From: Neurospora intermedia
Taxonomy: Eukaryota > Ascomycota > Sordariomycetes > Sordariales > Sordariaceae
NCBI GenBank assembly: GCA_037102815.1
Contig: BTPP01000007.1
Coordinates: forward strand, 1,674,001 to 1,738,000
Length of the DNA stretch: 64,000 nt
Direction of reading: 5' to 3'
How positions within the stretch are numbered: position 1 is the stretch's first letter; each line of letters opens with the position of its first letter. A program made the position numbers and the translations under genes. This document shows positions 1 to 11,735 of the stretch, piece by piece. The notes under the pieces are model-generated. The model had not been told where the DNA came from. It made no database searches and saw only the letters and a list, made by a program, of their open reading frames with translations.

Positions 1-270
1 TCGCGATGAGCGGGACCATACTAGGTAGTTGCATACCGTTGCTATCCGAACCCCTTTTGCACGATATGCGTACACTGGAGCAGTTAATGTAACCAGAGGT
101 CACTGTAAGTAAGTACTGTAAAACCTCTCCACTGGGTACCTCGATGGCAACCCCTGATTAAGTGACACGGGGAGCTTCATCGACATCATCGGCACCGTCA
201 ACTTCCTCGGCCTGCTTCCTGTCACAACGCCTTCCTTTCCGGCTGGAGTTGTGGATAGGCAAGCTTCAAG

Positions 271-2379
271 ATGCCACGTCTATTAGGTACCTACGCTTTG
301 CCATCGCCTTTCGAACTTTGGGACAATTGACTGACCTTCAATTGCAGCTAGCGCATTGAGCCTGCGGCGCGACCCGCGGTTGCTCAAGCTCCCGCCCTAC
401 CTTTCTTTGCTGTGCATCGTCGTTGGCGTCGTCTGGCTATTCCTTCTTCCACTCGACGACTATTCCCGAAGAACATACATATCCGAAAACGCCCTATTGC
501 CGGGCCAAGTTCATACGTACTTTGGTGGCAGCGATCAGAATGTCTTCCGCGCGTACAAGCACGAGACTGACGAGCTGGCTGGCAAGGGAAACATCGAGTA
601 CGTCCCTCATCCACCCTCAGTTGGTTGGTGTTGTATTTTTCTTTCCCAACTTCTTTTTCGTTTTCCTTTTGAGGAGGAGGGAATGGGAACTTTGTGAAAC
701 ATGCTGACCTAGATTCACTGCATTCAGGGTCAACGACAAACTCGAATCCATCGCGAAAGGTCTCGGTCTGAAAGTTGGCCGCCAAAACTTCACCTACAGT
801 TCCGCCGGCAACACACATTCCGGCCAGAACATCTATGCGATCCTCCAAGCCCCACGCGGCGACGCCACCGAAGCCATTGTCCTCGTCGCTGCCTGGAAAA
901 ATGTCAAGGGGGAGTTAAACCGCAGCGGCGTGCCCCTCGTCCTCACCCTCGCCCGCTACTTCAAGCGCTGGTCGCTCTGGTCCAAGGACATCATCTTCCT
1001 CTTCACTCCCGACAGTATCGCGGGTCCCCAGGCCTGGGTGGACGCATACCATGACGCCCACGACTCGTCGCGCGTCGCCAGTCTGCCTCTCAAGAGTGGT
1101 GCGTTGCAGGGCGCCATTGCCCTAGACTACACCCGCGAGACCCGCTTCCAGAGCGTGCATATCGTGTACGATGGAGTTAACGGCCAGCTTCCCAACCTGG
1201 ACCTGATCAACTCGGTAAATCATGTTGCTGGCGGCCAGATGGGCATGGGCGTTGCGATCCAGGAAATGTGGAAGCACAGCAATAGCTACCACGACCGGCT
1301 ACAGACCATGCTGCGTGGTATGCTCAAGCAGGGACTGGGGCTGGCGAGCGGCCCGCACAGCAGTTTTATCCCGTACCATGTGGACGCGGTGACATTGCAA
1401 CCATTTGGTGAGGGTTGGCAGGATGAGATGGCCATCGGAAGGGTCATTGAGGGCACTTTCAGGAGTCTGAATAACCTGCTGGAACACCTGCACCAGAGCT
1501 TTTTCTTCTACTTGCTTATGCAAAGGGAGCGGTTCGTGAGTATTGGCACGTACTTGCCCAGCGCCATGTTGGTGGCAGCCAACTTTACAATTATGGCGAT
1601 TGCTCTTTGGGTGAAGAGCGGACAGCCCGATGTGCAAGAAATCATCACGGAGAAGACCAAGACGGCTGAGGAAGCTGAGAAAATCGTATCGCCTAACCCG
1701 CACGTCGCATCGGAGAGGGATCTTTTTCTTCCTCTGGTTCTCGTGGCCGTTTGCCAGTTTTTGGGCGTGGTACCTCTCTATCTGTTCAACCACCTCTCAG
1801 AGAGTGTAAGTGTTTTACCCCCTTTCCACACTTCCTTGCTCATTGATTACATGCTAACAAAAACCGCAGGCCTTGATTCCAGCCTTCGTCCTTTTCAGCG
1901 TCCTTTCCTCGATCCTCCCATTCCTCCTCTCCAACCTTCTACATACCTCGACAACCTCAACCACAGCCCAACAATATCACCTCATCCGCTCCTTTTCTCT
2001 CCTCCTTCTCGGCATGTTCCTTTCCTCGCTTGCGACCCTCAACTTTTCTCTCGCCTTTTTCGTAGGCGTCTTCAGCGCTCCGCTGACCTTTGTCCGCCCT
2101 TGCCCCAACTCTTCCACCCTCAAATGGCTGTCTATGATCGTTTTGTACGTCTTGTCTCCGACTATGGTGGTGTTGGTCGCCAGCATGCTTCCGGGTTTGG
2201 ATGAAAAGGTGGGATGTGGGCTGGGAGAGGTGCTGAGGCAAGCGGCGTTTGCTTGGGATGTCACGGGGACATATACGCCTGTTGTTGTATGGTGTGTGTG
2301 GTGGCCTGCTTGGATTGTTGGAGTTGTATCTGTCTTGGGACGGCCCGGTGCTGGTGATGAAAAGGTGAAGAAGGCTTGA
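271..2379 (+). CDS. GAA1: GPI transamidase subunit Gaa1
   Basis: Subunit of the ER-membrane GPI transamidase, which attaches GPI anchors to proteins with a C-terminal signal; the Gaa1 luminal domain resembles M28 peptidases and is thought to help present the GPI lipid or form the amide bond. Exons are 271-286, 348-597, 728-1805 and 1870-2379, giving 617 aa, close to yeast Gaa1 (614 aa). The first coding exon is only 16 nt (MPRLL plus one base) and ends at GTACCT; the next acceptor is TTGCAG after a CTGAC branch point. A transmembrane helix lies near residues 24-43, then the long luminal domain, then several C-terminal hydrophobic segments. The start was chosen because it is the only ATG that joins the RRDPRLLKLPPYLS segment in phase. 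It converges on the polygalacturonase gene, with 191 bp between the two stop codons. Confidence 0.93.
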
Positions 2380-2570
2380 AAGGTATGTTTTATATGTCAT
2401 ATTCAGGGTTCATGTGGGAGTTTCTTTTAGACGGCATCGCTTGGTACATATTCACTCCAAGTTTCGGTCTTTTTCATGGCTTTTGGGACAAGAAACTAAA
2501 TATGGGACAAGAAGCTAAATAAGGTTGCTCAAAGTTTCGGGACATATCCATGACCCATCCATCTATCCAT

Positions 2571-3871
2571 CTAACACCACGCGCCCGACGGAACTCTCAA
2601 GCACTTGGAGCTCTTCTTACCACCCTTGACATCAACTTGATTCCATTCAAATTGCTTGCAAGATCCATCGCCACAGTTGATAAAGATGTTGGTGCCAGAG
2701 GACAGAACATTTCCCGTCACGTTGGAAAGTGTAAACCCGGTGATAGGCACACCATTAGTCGGCGACGCGTTCTTAGAGGAAGAACCGTAGGACTGGTCGA
2801 CCATGATGCCGTATTTGGTGATGTTTTGGAGCTTGACATTGCGGTAAGTGATGTTGGAGACGAGACCCGTGGTTCCGTAATTGGTCTTGATTCGGGCGCC
2901 TGAGGTATCGCAAGTCGGAGCGTTAGAATCTATGCTCTCTGCTGCCAAGCGACGGGGAAGCTAAGGAGAAAAAGGGTGCTTACCGTTCTCTGAGTTGGCA
3001 ATCACTGAGTTCTCAAACAGGACATTCTTGACGGTGTTATCGCTTCTACCGCCCACGGAACCAATGGACAGACCATGGCCTCCCGAGCAAAGACCATTGC
3101 GGAAAGTGATATCCTGGTTGAAGCAAAAAAACGTTGGTTAGCCGAAGGTACCCCAGATAGAAAAGGAGGGAGGGGGAGGGGAAAGCTCACCGTGCCGGAA
3201 TTAATGGCCACACAATCATCCTGGTTATACACCTTCGCGCCGTCAATCACCACGTTGCTGGATGATCCAATATCAAACGCATCCGTGTTTCTGCCTCCTT
3301 TGCCGGCCTTCCAGTCTCCATCACCCGCCTTGTTGTCAAGTGTGAACCCTGTCACCGTCAAGTTCTTGCATCCGTTGATACTCATCACCTGCACTGGTGC
3401 ATTGAGGATCGTGACACCCTCGATGACGGAATCCTCAAGATTGTGCACCTGGAAGAACTTGGGTTTCTTGATGGGTCCCTTTTGTCCCAAACCGTCCCAG
3501 TACTTTTCGCCACTGCCGTACAACACAGAGGAAGAAAGGCCGCGGATGGTCAGCTTGGAGGAGGAGGAGATGGAGAGGAGGGGGCCCGCGAAGCCGGAGG
3601 AAGTGTAGGGGAACGTGGTTTTGCCGGAAAAGGTCACTGTCGTTCCGGGATTGAGCTTGTCCAGGCTGAGAGTCTTGCCCGCGGGTACTTGGAGGTCGGA
3701 GATGACGATCTCTTGGCAGGAGCTGTGTCCTTTGTTGAGGAGGTCGAAGCCAGTTGAGCCGCTGAAGGTGCAGGAGGATGACGCTTTGATGTGGTTGCCA
3801 GATGTTGATGGGATCGAGGCTGCCATCGCACTTCCGAGGAAGGCTGGCAAAAGAGAGGCGGTGATTTTCAT
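2571..3871 (-). CDS. Secreted endo-polygalacturonase, GH28
   Basis: Hydrolyses alpha-1,4-galacturonosyl bonds of pectin outside the cell. Exons on the minus strand are 3871-3191, 3113-2984 and 2941-2571, giving 393 aa, normal for fungal endo-PGs. The N-terminus is a signal peptide ([19 protein letters not shown]). All GH28 active-site residues are present: NTD with Asp197, QDD with Asp218 and Asp219, GHG with His240, and RIK with Arg287 and Lys289. The parallel beta-helix repeat texture is evident (repeated hydrophobic/Asn strands). The open frame extends upstream to 3982, but a TATA-like box at 3990-3997 would put transcription start inside that extension, so ATG 3871 is preferred. The last acceptor is a tandem CAGCAG, so forms with or without one Ala are possible. 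Confidence 0.95.
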
Positions 3872-3989
3872 GGTTGTTGGAAGCTGGTAGACTTGACTAT
3901 GGTACCCCTTTATCGGTATAGGCACAACAAGAAACAATGAGATGAATGCTCCCAGCACATGAAGAAACCAAACATTCGGCAAGACCAGA

Positions 3990-3997
3990 TTTATATA
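3990..3997 (-). promoter_or_regulatory. TATA-like box of polygalacturonase gene
   Basis: TATATAAA on the minus strand, about 120 bp upstream of the polygalacturonase ATG at 3871, at a suitable distance for a short 5' leader. It supports the ATG at 3871 over an upstream in-frame codon at 3982. Confidence 0.45.
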
Positions 3998-4719
3998 TTC
4001 CTCTACTCAGCTGTGTGGAAAAAGTTGCAAGATCATCTCATTTCCATGACCGGGGGTTTGAAACGTAGCGGTGTTCGTAGCGAGGATGAAAACACGAGAA
4101 TACTACGCTGGCGATTATTAAGGTAAACAGACGAGTGCCACCCACTTAGTAAGTTCCAGGAGAAACGGCGCTTTTGTTTACTATGAATTTACCTGCGTTC
4201 GGCATACATTTGACCGAGCGGACAAATTCGAGGACTGGTTATGGATTCAAGTCGTCGTCATCCATGGTCGGTGCCTCCGAGGTGGGAGGGAGAAAAGGAG
4301 GAGGAGGATGAAGACAAGGGGTTGTCCTGAGGGAAGACTCGCATGTTGTGCATGCGGAAAATCGAATGTTGTATTCTTTACCCTCCTCCTGCAATGTTTC
4401 TCCTCCAAATTTTCGCCCTGTGATCTTGTTAGGTTCTGGTGTTGAGTTGTCAATCCCGTCTTGTCGTCGAGCGGCTTGAAGCCAAAAGTGGGGCAATTGC
4501 ACGGTGAAACTTCACCTTGGGTTCACCGGGCAATACCCTCCGAATTTTTCTCCTTTAATAACATCAGCACGAAAATACCAAGCGCTCTCGCAACAGACTT
4601 CAGAGCTTTGAAACAACATCTTGAGCTTGGCCTCTTTTGAACGTCCCGAGTTTTCGTCCTCTCATTTCCACCTTTACAACCATCAACCAACCAATCATCC
4701 GCACAAAAAATCCTTCAAC
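3998..4719. other. Divergent intergenic region
   Basis: This is the shared upstream region of the polygalacturonase gene (leftward) and the RSA3-like gene (rightward). I see no supported coding exon; short open frames at 4239-4502 have no recognisable motif. A purine-rich stretch (GGAGGAGGAGGATGAAG) lies near 4296. Confidence 0.5.
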
Positions 4720-4950
4720 ATGTCTGACAGCAAGCAAATGAGCCAGCAAGAGGTCTCTGCCGAGTTCACTTCCTACTACCTCCAGCGAGCAACCAAGGAG
4801 TTTGCCGAAGACCTGGACAAGGTGCGCACGGCTGACGACTTTAAAAACGATGCGATCCACCTGCTCGTGAACGCGCTACAGCAGGGTACTGCGCTTTTCT
4901 CTCCCGAAGAGCAGAGGAGGATAGTCGAGTCTGGGGCGGAGAAGAAGTGA
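4720..4950 (+). CDS. RSA3: Ribosome-assembly protein Rsa3-like
   Basis: A 76-aa intronless protein resembling the conserved C-terminal part of yeast Rsa3, a nucleolar factor of 60S pre-ribosomal particles. Residues 13-66 follow the family pattern: an aromatic-rich helix (EFTSYYLQRATKEF), an acidic turn ending in LDKVRTADDFK, then a helix resembling yeast LxxLxxALQxGxxxF (HLLVNALQQGTALF). The long charged N-terminal region of yeast Rsa3 (about 220 aa in all) is missing, so this is the domain alone, as in many filamentous fungi. The frame is open upstream to 4621, but 4720 is the first ATG and has a purine at -3 (CAACATG). Assignment is by remembered pattern, not a search. Confidence 0.72.
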   Translation: MSDSKQMSQQEVSAEFTSYYLQRATKEFAEDLDKVRTADDFKNDAIHLLVNALQQGTALFSPEEQRRIVESGAEKK

Positions 4951-5521
4951 TGAGGACGAGCGACGCAAGTTTTGAAGGGAAGGGATCACGGAGGTTCAAA
5001 GAAGTTGGAGGTTACATTCTGCGTGATCGCAGCAAGATCCGAAGATGGGAGGTCGTCTCTCGATAGTGGGCATCGAGCAGAGCAGTCCATCGGTCCAAGA
5101 CGAGAAAGGCTTCGGCGGACGTAATCTTTGAGAGGGCCATGCGAATCCTTTCCACGTCAACCTGTCTATCGATATGACACGCACTGGGGACAGACTGATT
5201 GGTTGAAGCAGGAGCTGTTCACCCACACGAGCACCCGCAGTCGGTTCTACGACCATAGTTGGAGAGCAGAGTCAGGCGCAAACCTCAAGGCCGCGGAAGA
5301 TGGGCATGGAATACCCGTAAAAGCATAGAACATGCGACCAAGGAAGAATGATATGCTGCACAAGATTGATAACTTGATAAATGAAGTTGACCGGTTTAAT
5401 TGTGGCTGGCTGTTGTACAATTTCTAGTGTATCCAACAGAGGCCGTTCATACTGGAATGCGCATCCCGGTGCCTGGCTGTTTCTAGCGTTAAATTTGGCC
5501 TCGTAAGTTAACTACAACCAT
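4951..5521. other. Intergenic region before tRNA-Ser
   Basis: Contains the 3' flank of the RSA3-like gene and the 5' flank of the tRNA. Short open frames here show no motif or codon pattern that I can support. Confidence 0.4.
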
Positions 5522-5620
5522 GACAACATGGCCGAGTGGTTAAGGCGACAGACTTGAATACCGGTTCTATTCAGCTATCTGTTGGGTTCGCCCGCGTAGG
5601 TTCGAACCCTACTGTTGTCG
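5522..5620 (+). tRNA. tRNA-Ser (UGA anticodon) with intron
   Basis: The acceptor stem GACAACA pairs with TGTTGTC, with discriminator G at 5620, as expected for serine. The A box (TGGCCGAGTGG) and B box (GGTTCGAACCC) are complete. The anticodon stem ACAGA/TCTGT encloses the loop CTTGAA...A with anticodon TGA at 5555-5557. An intron of about 18 nt (5559-5576) sits one base 3' of the anticodon, the standard eukaryotic position. A long variable arm (GGGTTCGCCC) makes it a class II tRNA. The mature length is about 81 nt. Confidence 0.97.
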
Positions 5621-5623
5621 ATA

Positions 5624-5629
5624 TTTTTT
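5624..5629 (+). terminator. RNA polymerase III terminator
   Basis: A run of six T starting four bases after the tRNA discriminator base, the normal Pol III stop signal. Confidence 0.85.
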
Positions 5630-6855
5630 GTTCTTTTGAACCATGTTTCTTCCCTTCTGTTGCCTTCAACATGTAATTCCTTCCACTGATACAAGTGAGA
5701 TAGATCTCGTTTTCAATTTCTTTTTTGGGCCTTGATTGCTAGCTAGACCCTGGACATACAAAAAAAAAAAAAAAAAGCCCGTTGGTTTTCCAAAGATAAA
5801 GACCCAAAAAGTCTGTCGATGGGAAGCGGGGATGCAGTGTGGTGCACCTTCCGCACGAAGAGGCACCAACCTGCAAAAAAATAAGACACTGCAGTTTGGG
5901 CGGTGATAATGTGCTTCAAAACCAGAAGGCACGACGGAACTGAGAGTGGAATGCTGAATGGTAACTGACACTTCGCCTCGACTCACTACATTGTTTAATG
6001 TATGTTGTACCTATGTACTTGTGATATGTTTACCCTCTCTACATAGTATGTCCCTCCCGTACGGGTGGTTCGGGTTGAAGCTTTGCCGAAGTACGGTGCT
6101 TCAGATACACCCAGCATTACTTACTTCCAGTCTGTGTACAAGTCAACAGTGCTAGCCGGGCAGGTCATTAGTGATGTCTTAAGTTCAATACCTTTGAAAG
6201 GGAATAATTTGGACTGGATCACTGCATAACATTATGGACGGTGAAGAACTGGTTGGACCCCTCCACTCCACTTCCGACCAGCGACTTATCCAACACGGAC
6301 GGGGCCATGGCTGACCAACGCTCCCCACGGCCGCGACGGAACCCCGAGAGCCCGCCTGTCAGCTTTAGTCGAAAAGACTAGGTACACAAGCTTTGGGTCG
6401 GACCTTACTCCTGACCGACATTCGACGAGGGGCCGATTTTTTTTTTTTTTTTTTCTCCTCTGAAAACGTCGGATCATCATCTACCTGTAGGTTACGTACC
6501 TTGCAGCAATAAGACCGATAAGGAAGCACTAAACGTCGGTGCTTGCGACAAGGCGGTCATACATACCTGCTACGCTCACGACCCCCCCTCCGCCTTCCTC
6601 GTTCGACAGGACAACAACGCCAATCGTCCATTCTCCATCAACGGCCCGAGTCCTCGAGACGCCGTATGCCATTCAGAGACGATCGAGTTCGCATACAAAC
6701 GGGCGCTCGCAAGCCTAATCTTGGACGTGGAGATACCCTCTCCTCCATCGACGGCGCATCTTATCTGGGTTCTTCCTGAACGCAGACCGATCGCGGACCA
6801 ATCTACCACCCGGATCACGACCTCACACACATACACACACACACGAATTCGCATA
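5630..6855. other. Intergenic region upstream of RBD2
   Basis: No supported coding exon. Contains homopolymers (A run 5761-5776; T run about 6437-6454) and a CA-rich microsatellite (about 6826-6844) just before the RBD2 start, probably in its 5' leader. An ACACACACGAATTCGCATA leader precedes the ATG. Confidence 0.45.
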
Positions 6856-8106
6856 ATGGCAGCCCAAACACTGCCCGCCTCCGGGGCTGCCGTGACGTTC
6901 AATACCCAGCGCACGCGTGCATATCTCCTTAAGCTGCCGCTTTTCACAAGAGCCACGGTGCTAATCATTGTCCTGACATGGGTTCTGACGTTGGTCGGCA
7001 AGTCATGGAACTGGGACGTCAAGACGTGGGGCGCGTTGATACCGGACGAGATTAGTATTGCGACATGTAGGTTCTACTCAGTTTTTGTTCTTCTTTGGTA
7101 TGGTCATGCCAGGGAGTGGCCAAAGTGGAGGACCTCGCCGAAGGGAATGGGATGGGAGGGAATCCTCAATTGGATGCAAAGCACGCGCTGGTAGCGGACA
7201 CTGCAGGAACCAGACAGCAGTCCTGTGGGATGGCACGAGGCTTCACATTCTGAAATGGGTCATGCCTCAATGCTGGCCTGTGACATGAGACCTGCCCAAG
7301 CACACCTGCTAACACGTTTGGCAACAGTATATCGCATCAACACATTCCCCTTCATCCACCTGAACATCTTCCACACAATACTCAACATTGTCGCCTTTAC
7401 ACCTCTTCTCGAGCGGTTCGAGCATGAACATGGTACTTTGACCTCTGTGGCGCTCTTCTTTGGCCGTAAGACACCCCCCTCTCATCTCCTTGATATTTCC
7501 CGGGGCCACAACTCACACGTTTGTTCTCCTCTAGCATTCGCAACGATACCGGGCCTCATCTACGTCTTCATCGAAAGGTTCATCCTTCACGCCAACACGC
7601 CAGTCATGGGAGCCAGCATGTGGGTGTTCCTGCTGCTGGGCATGGAAGCTATTCGCACCTACAAGACCAATCCCTACTTCACCATCAGCACCTACAACAT
7701 TCCTACGTGGATCACTCCTTTGTTGTTGGTGGTGGTTACTGCTGCGTTGCTGCCGAGCTCGAGCTTCCTCGGGCACTTGGCCGGTCTGCTTGTCGGTTAT
7801 GGGTGTAAGTGTTTCAATCCCAACTGCTTCCCTACCTACGTTCATGTTGAGGGGAAAAAAAAAAGCTATATTTGCTAACATGGATGATAAACAGTCGGCC
7901 TAGGATACCTCAAGTTCCTCGCCCCTCCCGAGTGGGCGTTGCGGTTCATCGAAGGAAAGCTCAACCTCTTGGGTAGACTGCCTCACTACGTCAGCGTGGA
8001 TCAGAAGACTTTTGGCAGATTCGGTGTCCTGCCTTCCTCTGCCTCATCAGCCGAGGCTGGCATTCCGTTTGCCGGGGTCTCTGGTGGCCAGCGATTGGGA
8101 CCTTGA
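6856..8106 (+). CDS. RBD2: Rhomboid intramembrane serine protease Rbd2
   Basis: Golgi/ER-type rhomboid that cleaves substrates inside the membrane. Exons are 6856-7066, 7328-7465, 7535-7804 and 7895-8106, giving 276 aa, close to yeast Rbd2 (262 aa). The catalytic Ser lies in GASMW (Ser144) and the catalytic His in FLGHLAG (His197), each in a hydrophobic helix. About six membrane segments can be seen, starting near residues 33-52. The polar C-terminal tail ends in a short Ser/Gly-rich region. The first intron (261 nt) is long for this window. The start is the first ATG after a CA-rich leader and begins the conserved N-terminal region. It converges on EFM5. Confidence 0.93.
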
Positions 8107-8672
8107 AAGAAATATGGGTTCCCGAAATATGGCGTACATTACGTGCATGAGCAGAAGAGCATGGAAGTATGAAATGGTGCATACGAGGCATGCGTGTCAT
8201 GAATAATGGATATAGAAAGGAACTTTACTGTTAATGTATGATGCTGTACGACTAAAATATAGGGTCGGGGGAAAATGGAGATGGTAGTTCCATGGCGTTC
8301 TCTGGATATGAATCGAATTTCCTCTTGGGATTTGAAGTCTGCAAGTAGAGTCTTATTCAATATGATGAGTGCCAATCATTCAGCTCGAACACGTCCATGA
8401 ACGATGAGTACGGGGTCTCGTGGTCTTCAAAGTCTCATAAAGCTCGAGTCATTATGGCAAAGGTCGCGAGTTATCCAGATGGAATAATATATTGTCACTT
8501 TGCTTTTCCCACCCGTTTCACGCTTTCAACAAAAACTTTCTATTCATCAGTATACTTATTCCCCTGTACGGTAGTAGCGCCGTTCCAATTAATGGACCAG
8601 AAATTCCTTCCTATCCCCAATTTCAACATCCTTCCCCCCCAATAATCAGCCTAGCCTAGCCCACAGCCTCAA
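8107..8672. other. Convergent 3' region RBD2/EFM5
   Basis: Lies between two converging stop codons. AT-rich with no coding signal; probably holds both 3' untranslated regions and polyadenylation sites. Confidence 0.4.
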
Positions 8673-9686
8673 TCAAGCAGCAGCAGCAGTAGCAGCACCC
8701 TCCTTTTCCTTCCACCCCAACTCCCTCAACGTCCAACCCTTCCCCTCTGGCGTCTCAGCCCCGGCCCCCTCCTCCGGCTTCACCTCAAAATTAGCATAGC
8801 AATAAAACTCATTGCTCAACCCCCTCGCATGCTTAGGCTCAAACGTAGTAGTCCTCAGGCCGTAGCTCTTGTACAGCTTCTCCGTAACCAGCGTCTCCAT
8901 GCGCTCGCCCGTGCAAGCAATGATCTTGGGCTTTTCACCCTTCGTCTCCTCCGATTTGAGCATCCACCGAACCGTCAAGGCAGCCTTGGTTTGGCAATCC
9001 TCGCTCAAAAAGGGAGGATCCACAATGACGCGGTCAAAGGCGCCCTTGAGGTGGCTCGGAAGCTTGAGCGGCTGGGCGAAATCGTAAAAGACGAATTCGT
9101 CGGCGAAGACGGCGAAGCGGTTGTCGTGCTCGAGCAAGGTGAGTTTGGGCTTGGGCTTGTCTTTGTAGGCGTCGCTGTTCAAAAGGTTCTTGAGCTGAAC
9201 GAAGACGGAAGGGGCGGAGACGACGGCGATGGAGGTGGTTGTAGTGGCGTCGGCCAGGAGCTGTTTGGCGAGAAAGGTAGCTGTTTCGTCGGAGTACTGT
9301 TGAGTGATTCTCATGTCAGTTGGTTCGTCATCGTGGGGGTTGAAGGTCTCTTTATAAGGGAGCCATATGTGAAAAATTGAATGAAAATGGATGGTATCAC
9401 TCACCCAGAACTGACTCTCATTCCAATCCTCGGTGAAAGCATCCATAGACAGCTTGACGTTCAAAGCGTGCCTCTCCTCAGCCTCGGCCTGGAGCTTAGC
9501 AAACTGCTCGGCACGGGCATCGCGCTCGGCGTAAAAAGATTTGAGGGCATCGAGGGTTGAGCCAGAGAGTTCGCTTCAGACAGTCAGTACCCTGTGGATC
9601 ACGATTATGAAAATAAATTACTGGTAGTGAGGCATTACTCACAGGTCACTCTCATCATCAGAGAATTTGTCGATGATGCACGCCAT
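8673..9686 (-). CDS. EFM5: eEF1A lysine methyltransferase Efm5
   Basis: Class I SAM-dependent methyltransferase of the Efm5/EEF1AKMT1 (formerly N6AMT2) family, which methylates a lysine of translation elongation factor eEF1A in the cytosol (Lys79 in yeast). Exons on the minus strand are 9686-9643, 9573-9405 and 9296-8673, giving 278 aa. The family signature ESQFWYSDETA spans the second splice junction, and the catalytic DPPF motif is at residues 164-167 inside FDRVIVDPPFLSED. The C-terminus ends in a low-complexity Ala tail after KEGAA. The second intron (9297-9404, 108 nt) has no in-frame stop, so its retention would add 36 residues in frame; the spliced join restores the conserved motif. 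Confidence 0.93.
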
Positions 9687-10130
9687 TTTGGACCCCAAGC
9701 TAATTACAGTAATGGCTCGATTCGATGTGATTTGGGTACAAGTGGGAGCGAATCGATTATAATCGGTTGTATAAGTTGGCAGAGAGTGACTGATGTTAGT
9801 GTTTGGGGAATGGTCTGCTCTTGGCACTAACAGTCAAAGTTTAACGGGAGTGTGTGTGCAGCATCGGAAAAAAATTGTGGATGCATTGATGCCATTTTCC
9901 TTATCCGTTCCCCTTTTTGGTCGCATCATGCCAGTAAGAGTAAACACAACCCCGTTGAGTTAAACGCTTCAATCTCACTCCAGGTCGTTCAAACGCTTGC
10001 ATAAATCTTTTGATTGCTCTAATTCTCACCACAGCATCCAGTCTGGACGTTCTGTGTTCCGTCGACTCACCAAATGCTCTACGGTGGATTTCTACAATCT
10101 ACATGCATCCCTGTGCAACCCCAAAGATAC
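9687..10130. other. Intergenic region between nuo40 and EFM5
   Basis: Contains the 3' end of nuo40 and the promoter of EFM5, which are tandem on the minus strand. No further gene is seen. Confidence 0.4.
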
Positions 10131-11735
10131 TCACAGCATGTGAATGTACTCCCTGTCCTCCCTCCTCTCCTTTTCGGTCGCTGGCGGAAGGTCGTAGTAG
10201 GCATTGCTGCGATAACTTTGCTGCATGGGAATCAGTCATCATTCTTTTGCACTCGAATTGTGATGTGGGCAACTTACCAAGTAATGGTAGGTGAAGTTGG
10301 CGATATCTGCAGGCTCGATGCCGAGGTCCTTGAAGGTCTTGGCCTCCGGATCGATGACCTGGTCGTGGAACTCACGCTCAATCTCATCGGCAGACATGAT
10401 GGGCCACCAGAGGGCCTTGTTCAGGACACCGGCGATCGGCTTGAGGATCTTCTTGGGCACATTCACGTGGCGCCGCCTCTTGTAGATTTCGCGGTCAACC
10501 ATCTCGGAGATCTCAGCGGTAGTGTAGGTCTTGGGACCGTAAAGCTCAAAGGTCTCCGAAGCAGTGTTGTCGTCCCAGAGCATCTGTTCAAGAGCCTGGC
10601 CAACATCAATCACCTAAAACGGCTGTCAGATGCTACTGTCCGCGCGCAAAGGGTTATATCGTGGGGGAAGACGTACGTGAACAGGGTTGTACTTCTCTTG
10701 CATCCCATTGGATGTCAGGATATTCTTGACGCTGGCAAGCTTGTGAAGCAACCTGTCCTCGAAGCCAAACATGGGAGCTGGCCGGACAATGGTGGTTTCG
10801 GGGAAAATGCTCCTAACTACTTGCTCACCACGCGCCTACAGATCCAATTAGAAACCCATAACAATGCAACTCGCTGGAAGAGGCTGTCTTGTAATCGTAC
10901 CTTGGTGGCGAAGAACTCGCATTCCGAGTTAGGGTCCGCATTGTAAGACGAGACGTGGATGAAGCGGTCGACATCATATTTGGCGACAGCTTCGGCGATG
11001 CGCTCAGCACCCTCGATATGGACGTCCTCGAACGAGAAGTTCCTGGGATCCAGGTCAATACTCGTGCATCTCCACCACAACTTTTCCCAGTAAATCCAGA
11101 CTCACTTGGTCGGGTAGTCGCGACCGATCAGGTTGTAGACGACATCGGAGTGTCTGACGCTCTCCTCGATGGATTGGGTGTTGCGCAAGTCGAACTCCTG
11201 GAGTGGTGGTTGTGCTTAGTAGCTGGATCCTTGCGCGTACGTGGGCCTTGACTGTGTGGACATGACTCTTGTTGTGGGGAAAAGCTCACTATCATGACCA
11301 CCTTGCCCAAATCACCCGTAACTTTCAGATGGCGCTTGTTGTACTCGTCGCGGAAGGGAATGACGACAGTGCATCCTTGTCTCGCTGCAAACGTTCTTGA
11401 TATAAGCCATGGTGATCTCTATGGAGGCATACGCCACGAAGTCGCCAGATCGCACCTAGTCTGTTGACGATGTAGCGGCCGAGCTGGCCGGTCGCACCGA
11501 AGACTGTCGCCGTATGTCCACCGAGGGAGGAGCTGTGGAGGTAGACGACGTGTTAGCAATCGTCCATTCTACCCAAACAGAGATATAGCAACAATTACCG
11601 GCCACCCTGGTTACGGATAATGGGCTTGCCGGTGCGGGTGATGGTCACGTCGGAGATAGCCCGTCGCTGAAAACCAAAGGCGTTGGAAACGATGATTCTG
11701 GGGGTCGACCGCATCGCGGCCGTCAGGGGAGCCAT
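10131..11735 (-). CDS. nuo40: Complex I 40-kDa subunit (NDUFA9 homolog)
   Basis: Accessory subunit of mitochondrial NADH:ubiquinone oxidoreductase, belonging to the atypical short-chain dehydrogenase fold and located at the junction of matrix and membrane arms. Eight exons on the minus strand: 11735-11599, 11532-11456, 11384-11290, 11197-11106, 11042-10901, 10835-10677, 10613-10278 and 10220-10131, giving 375 aa. The N-terminus is a mitochondrial presequence (MAPLTAAMRSTPRIIVSN). The Rossmann NAD(P)-binding motif is TVFGATGQLGRYIV. The assembled protein matches my memory of the Neurospora crassa 40-kDa subunit along its length, which is the strongest hint to the organism. It diverges from RPN9 across 913 bp. 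Confidence 0.98.

Noticed and set aside
3872-3982. N-terminal extension of the polygalacturonase frame
   Set aside because: The internal Met begins a textbook signal peptide, and the TATA-like box at 3990-3997 makes translation from 3982 unlikely.
10074-10946. 290-aa plus-strand frame across nuo40
   Set aside because: It runs antisense through nuo40 exons and introns, and nuo40 is fully accounted for on the other strand.
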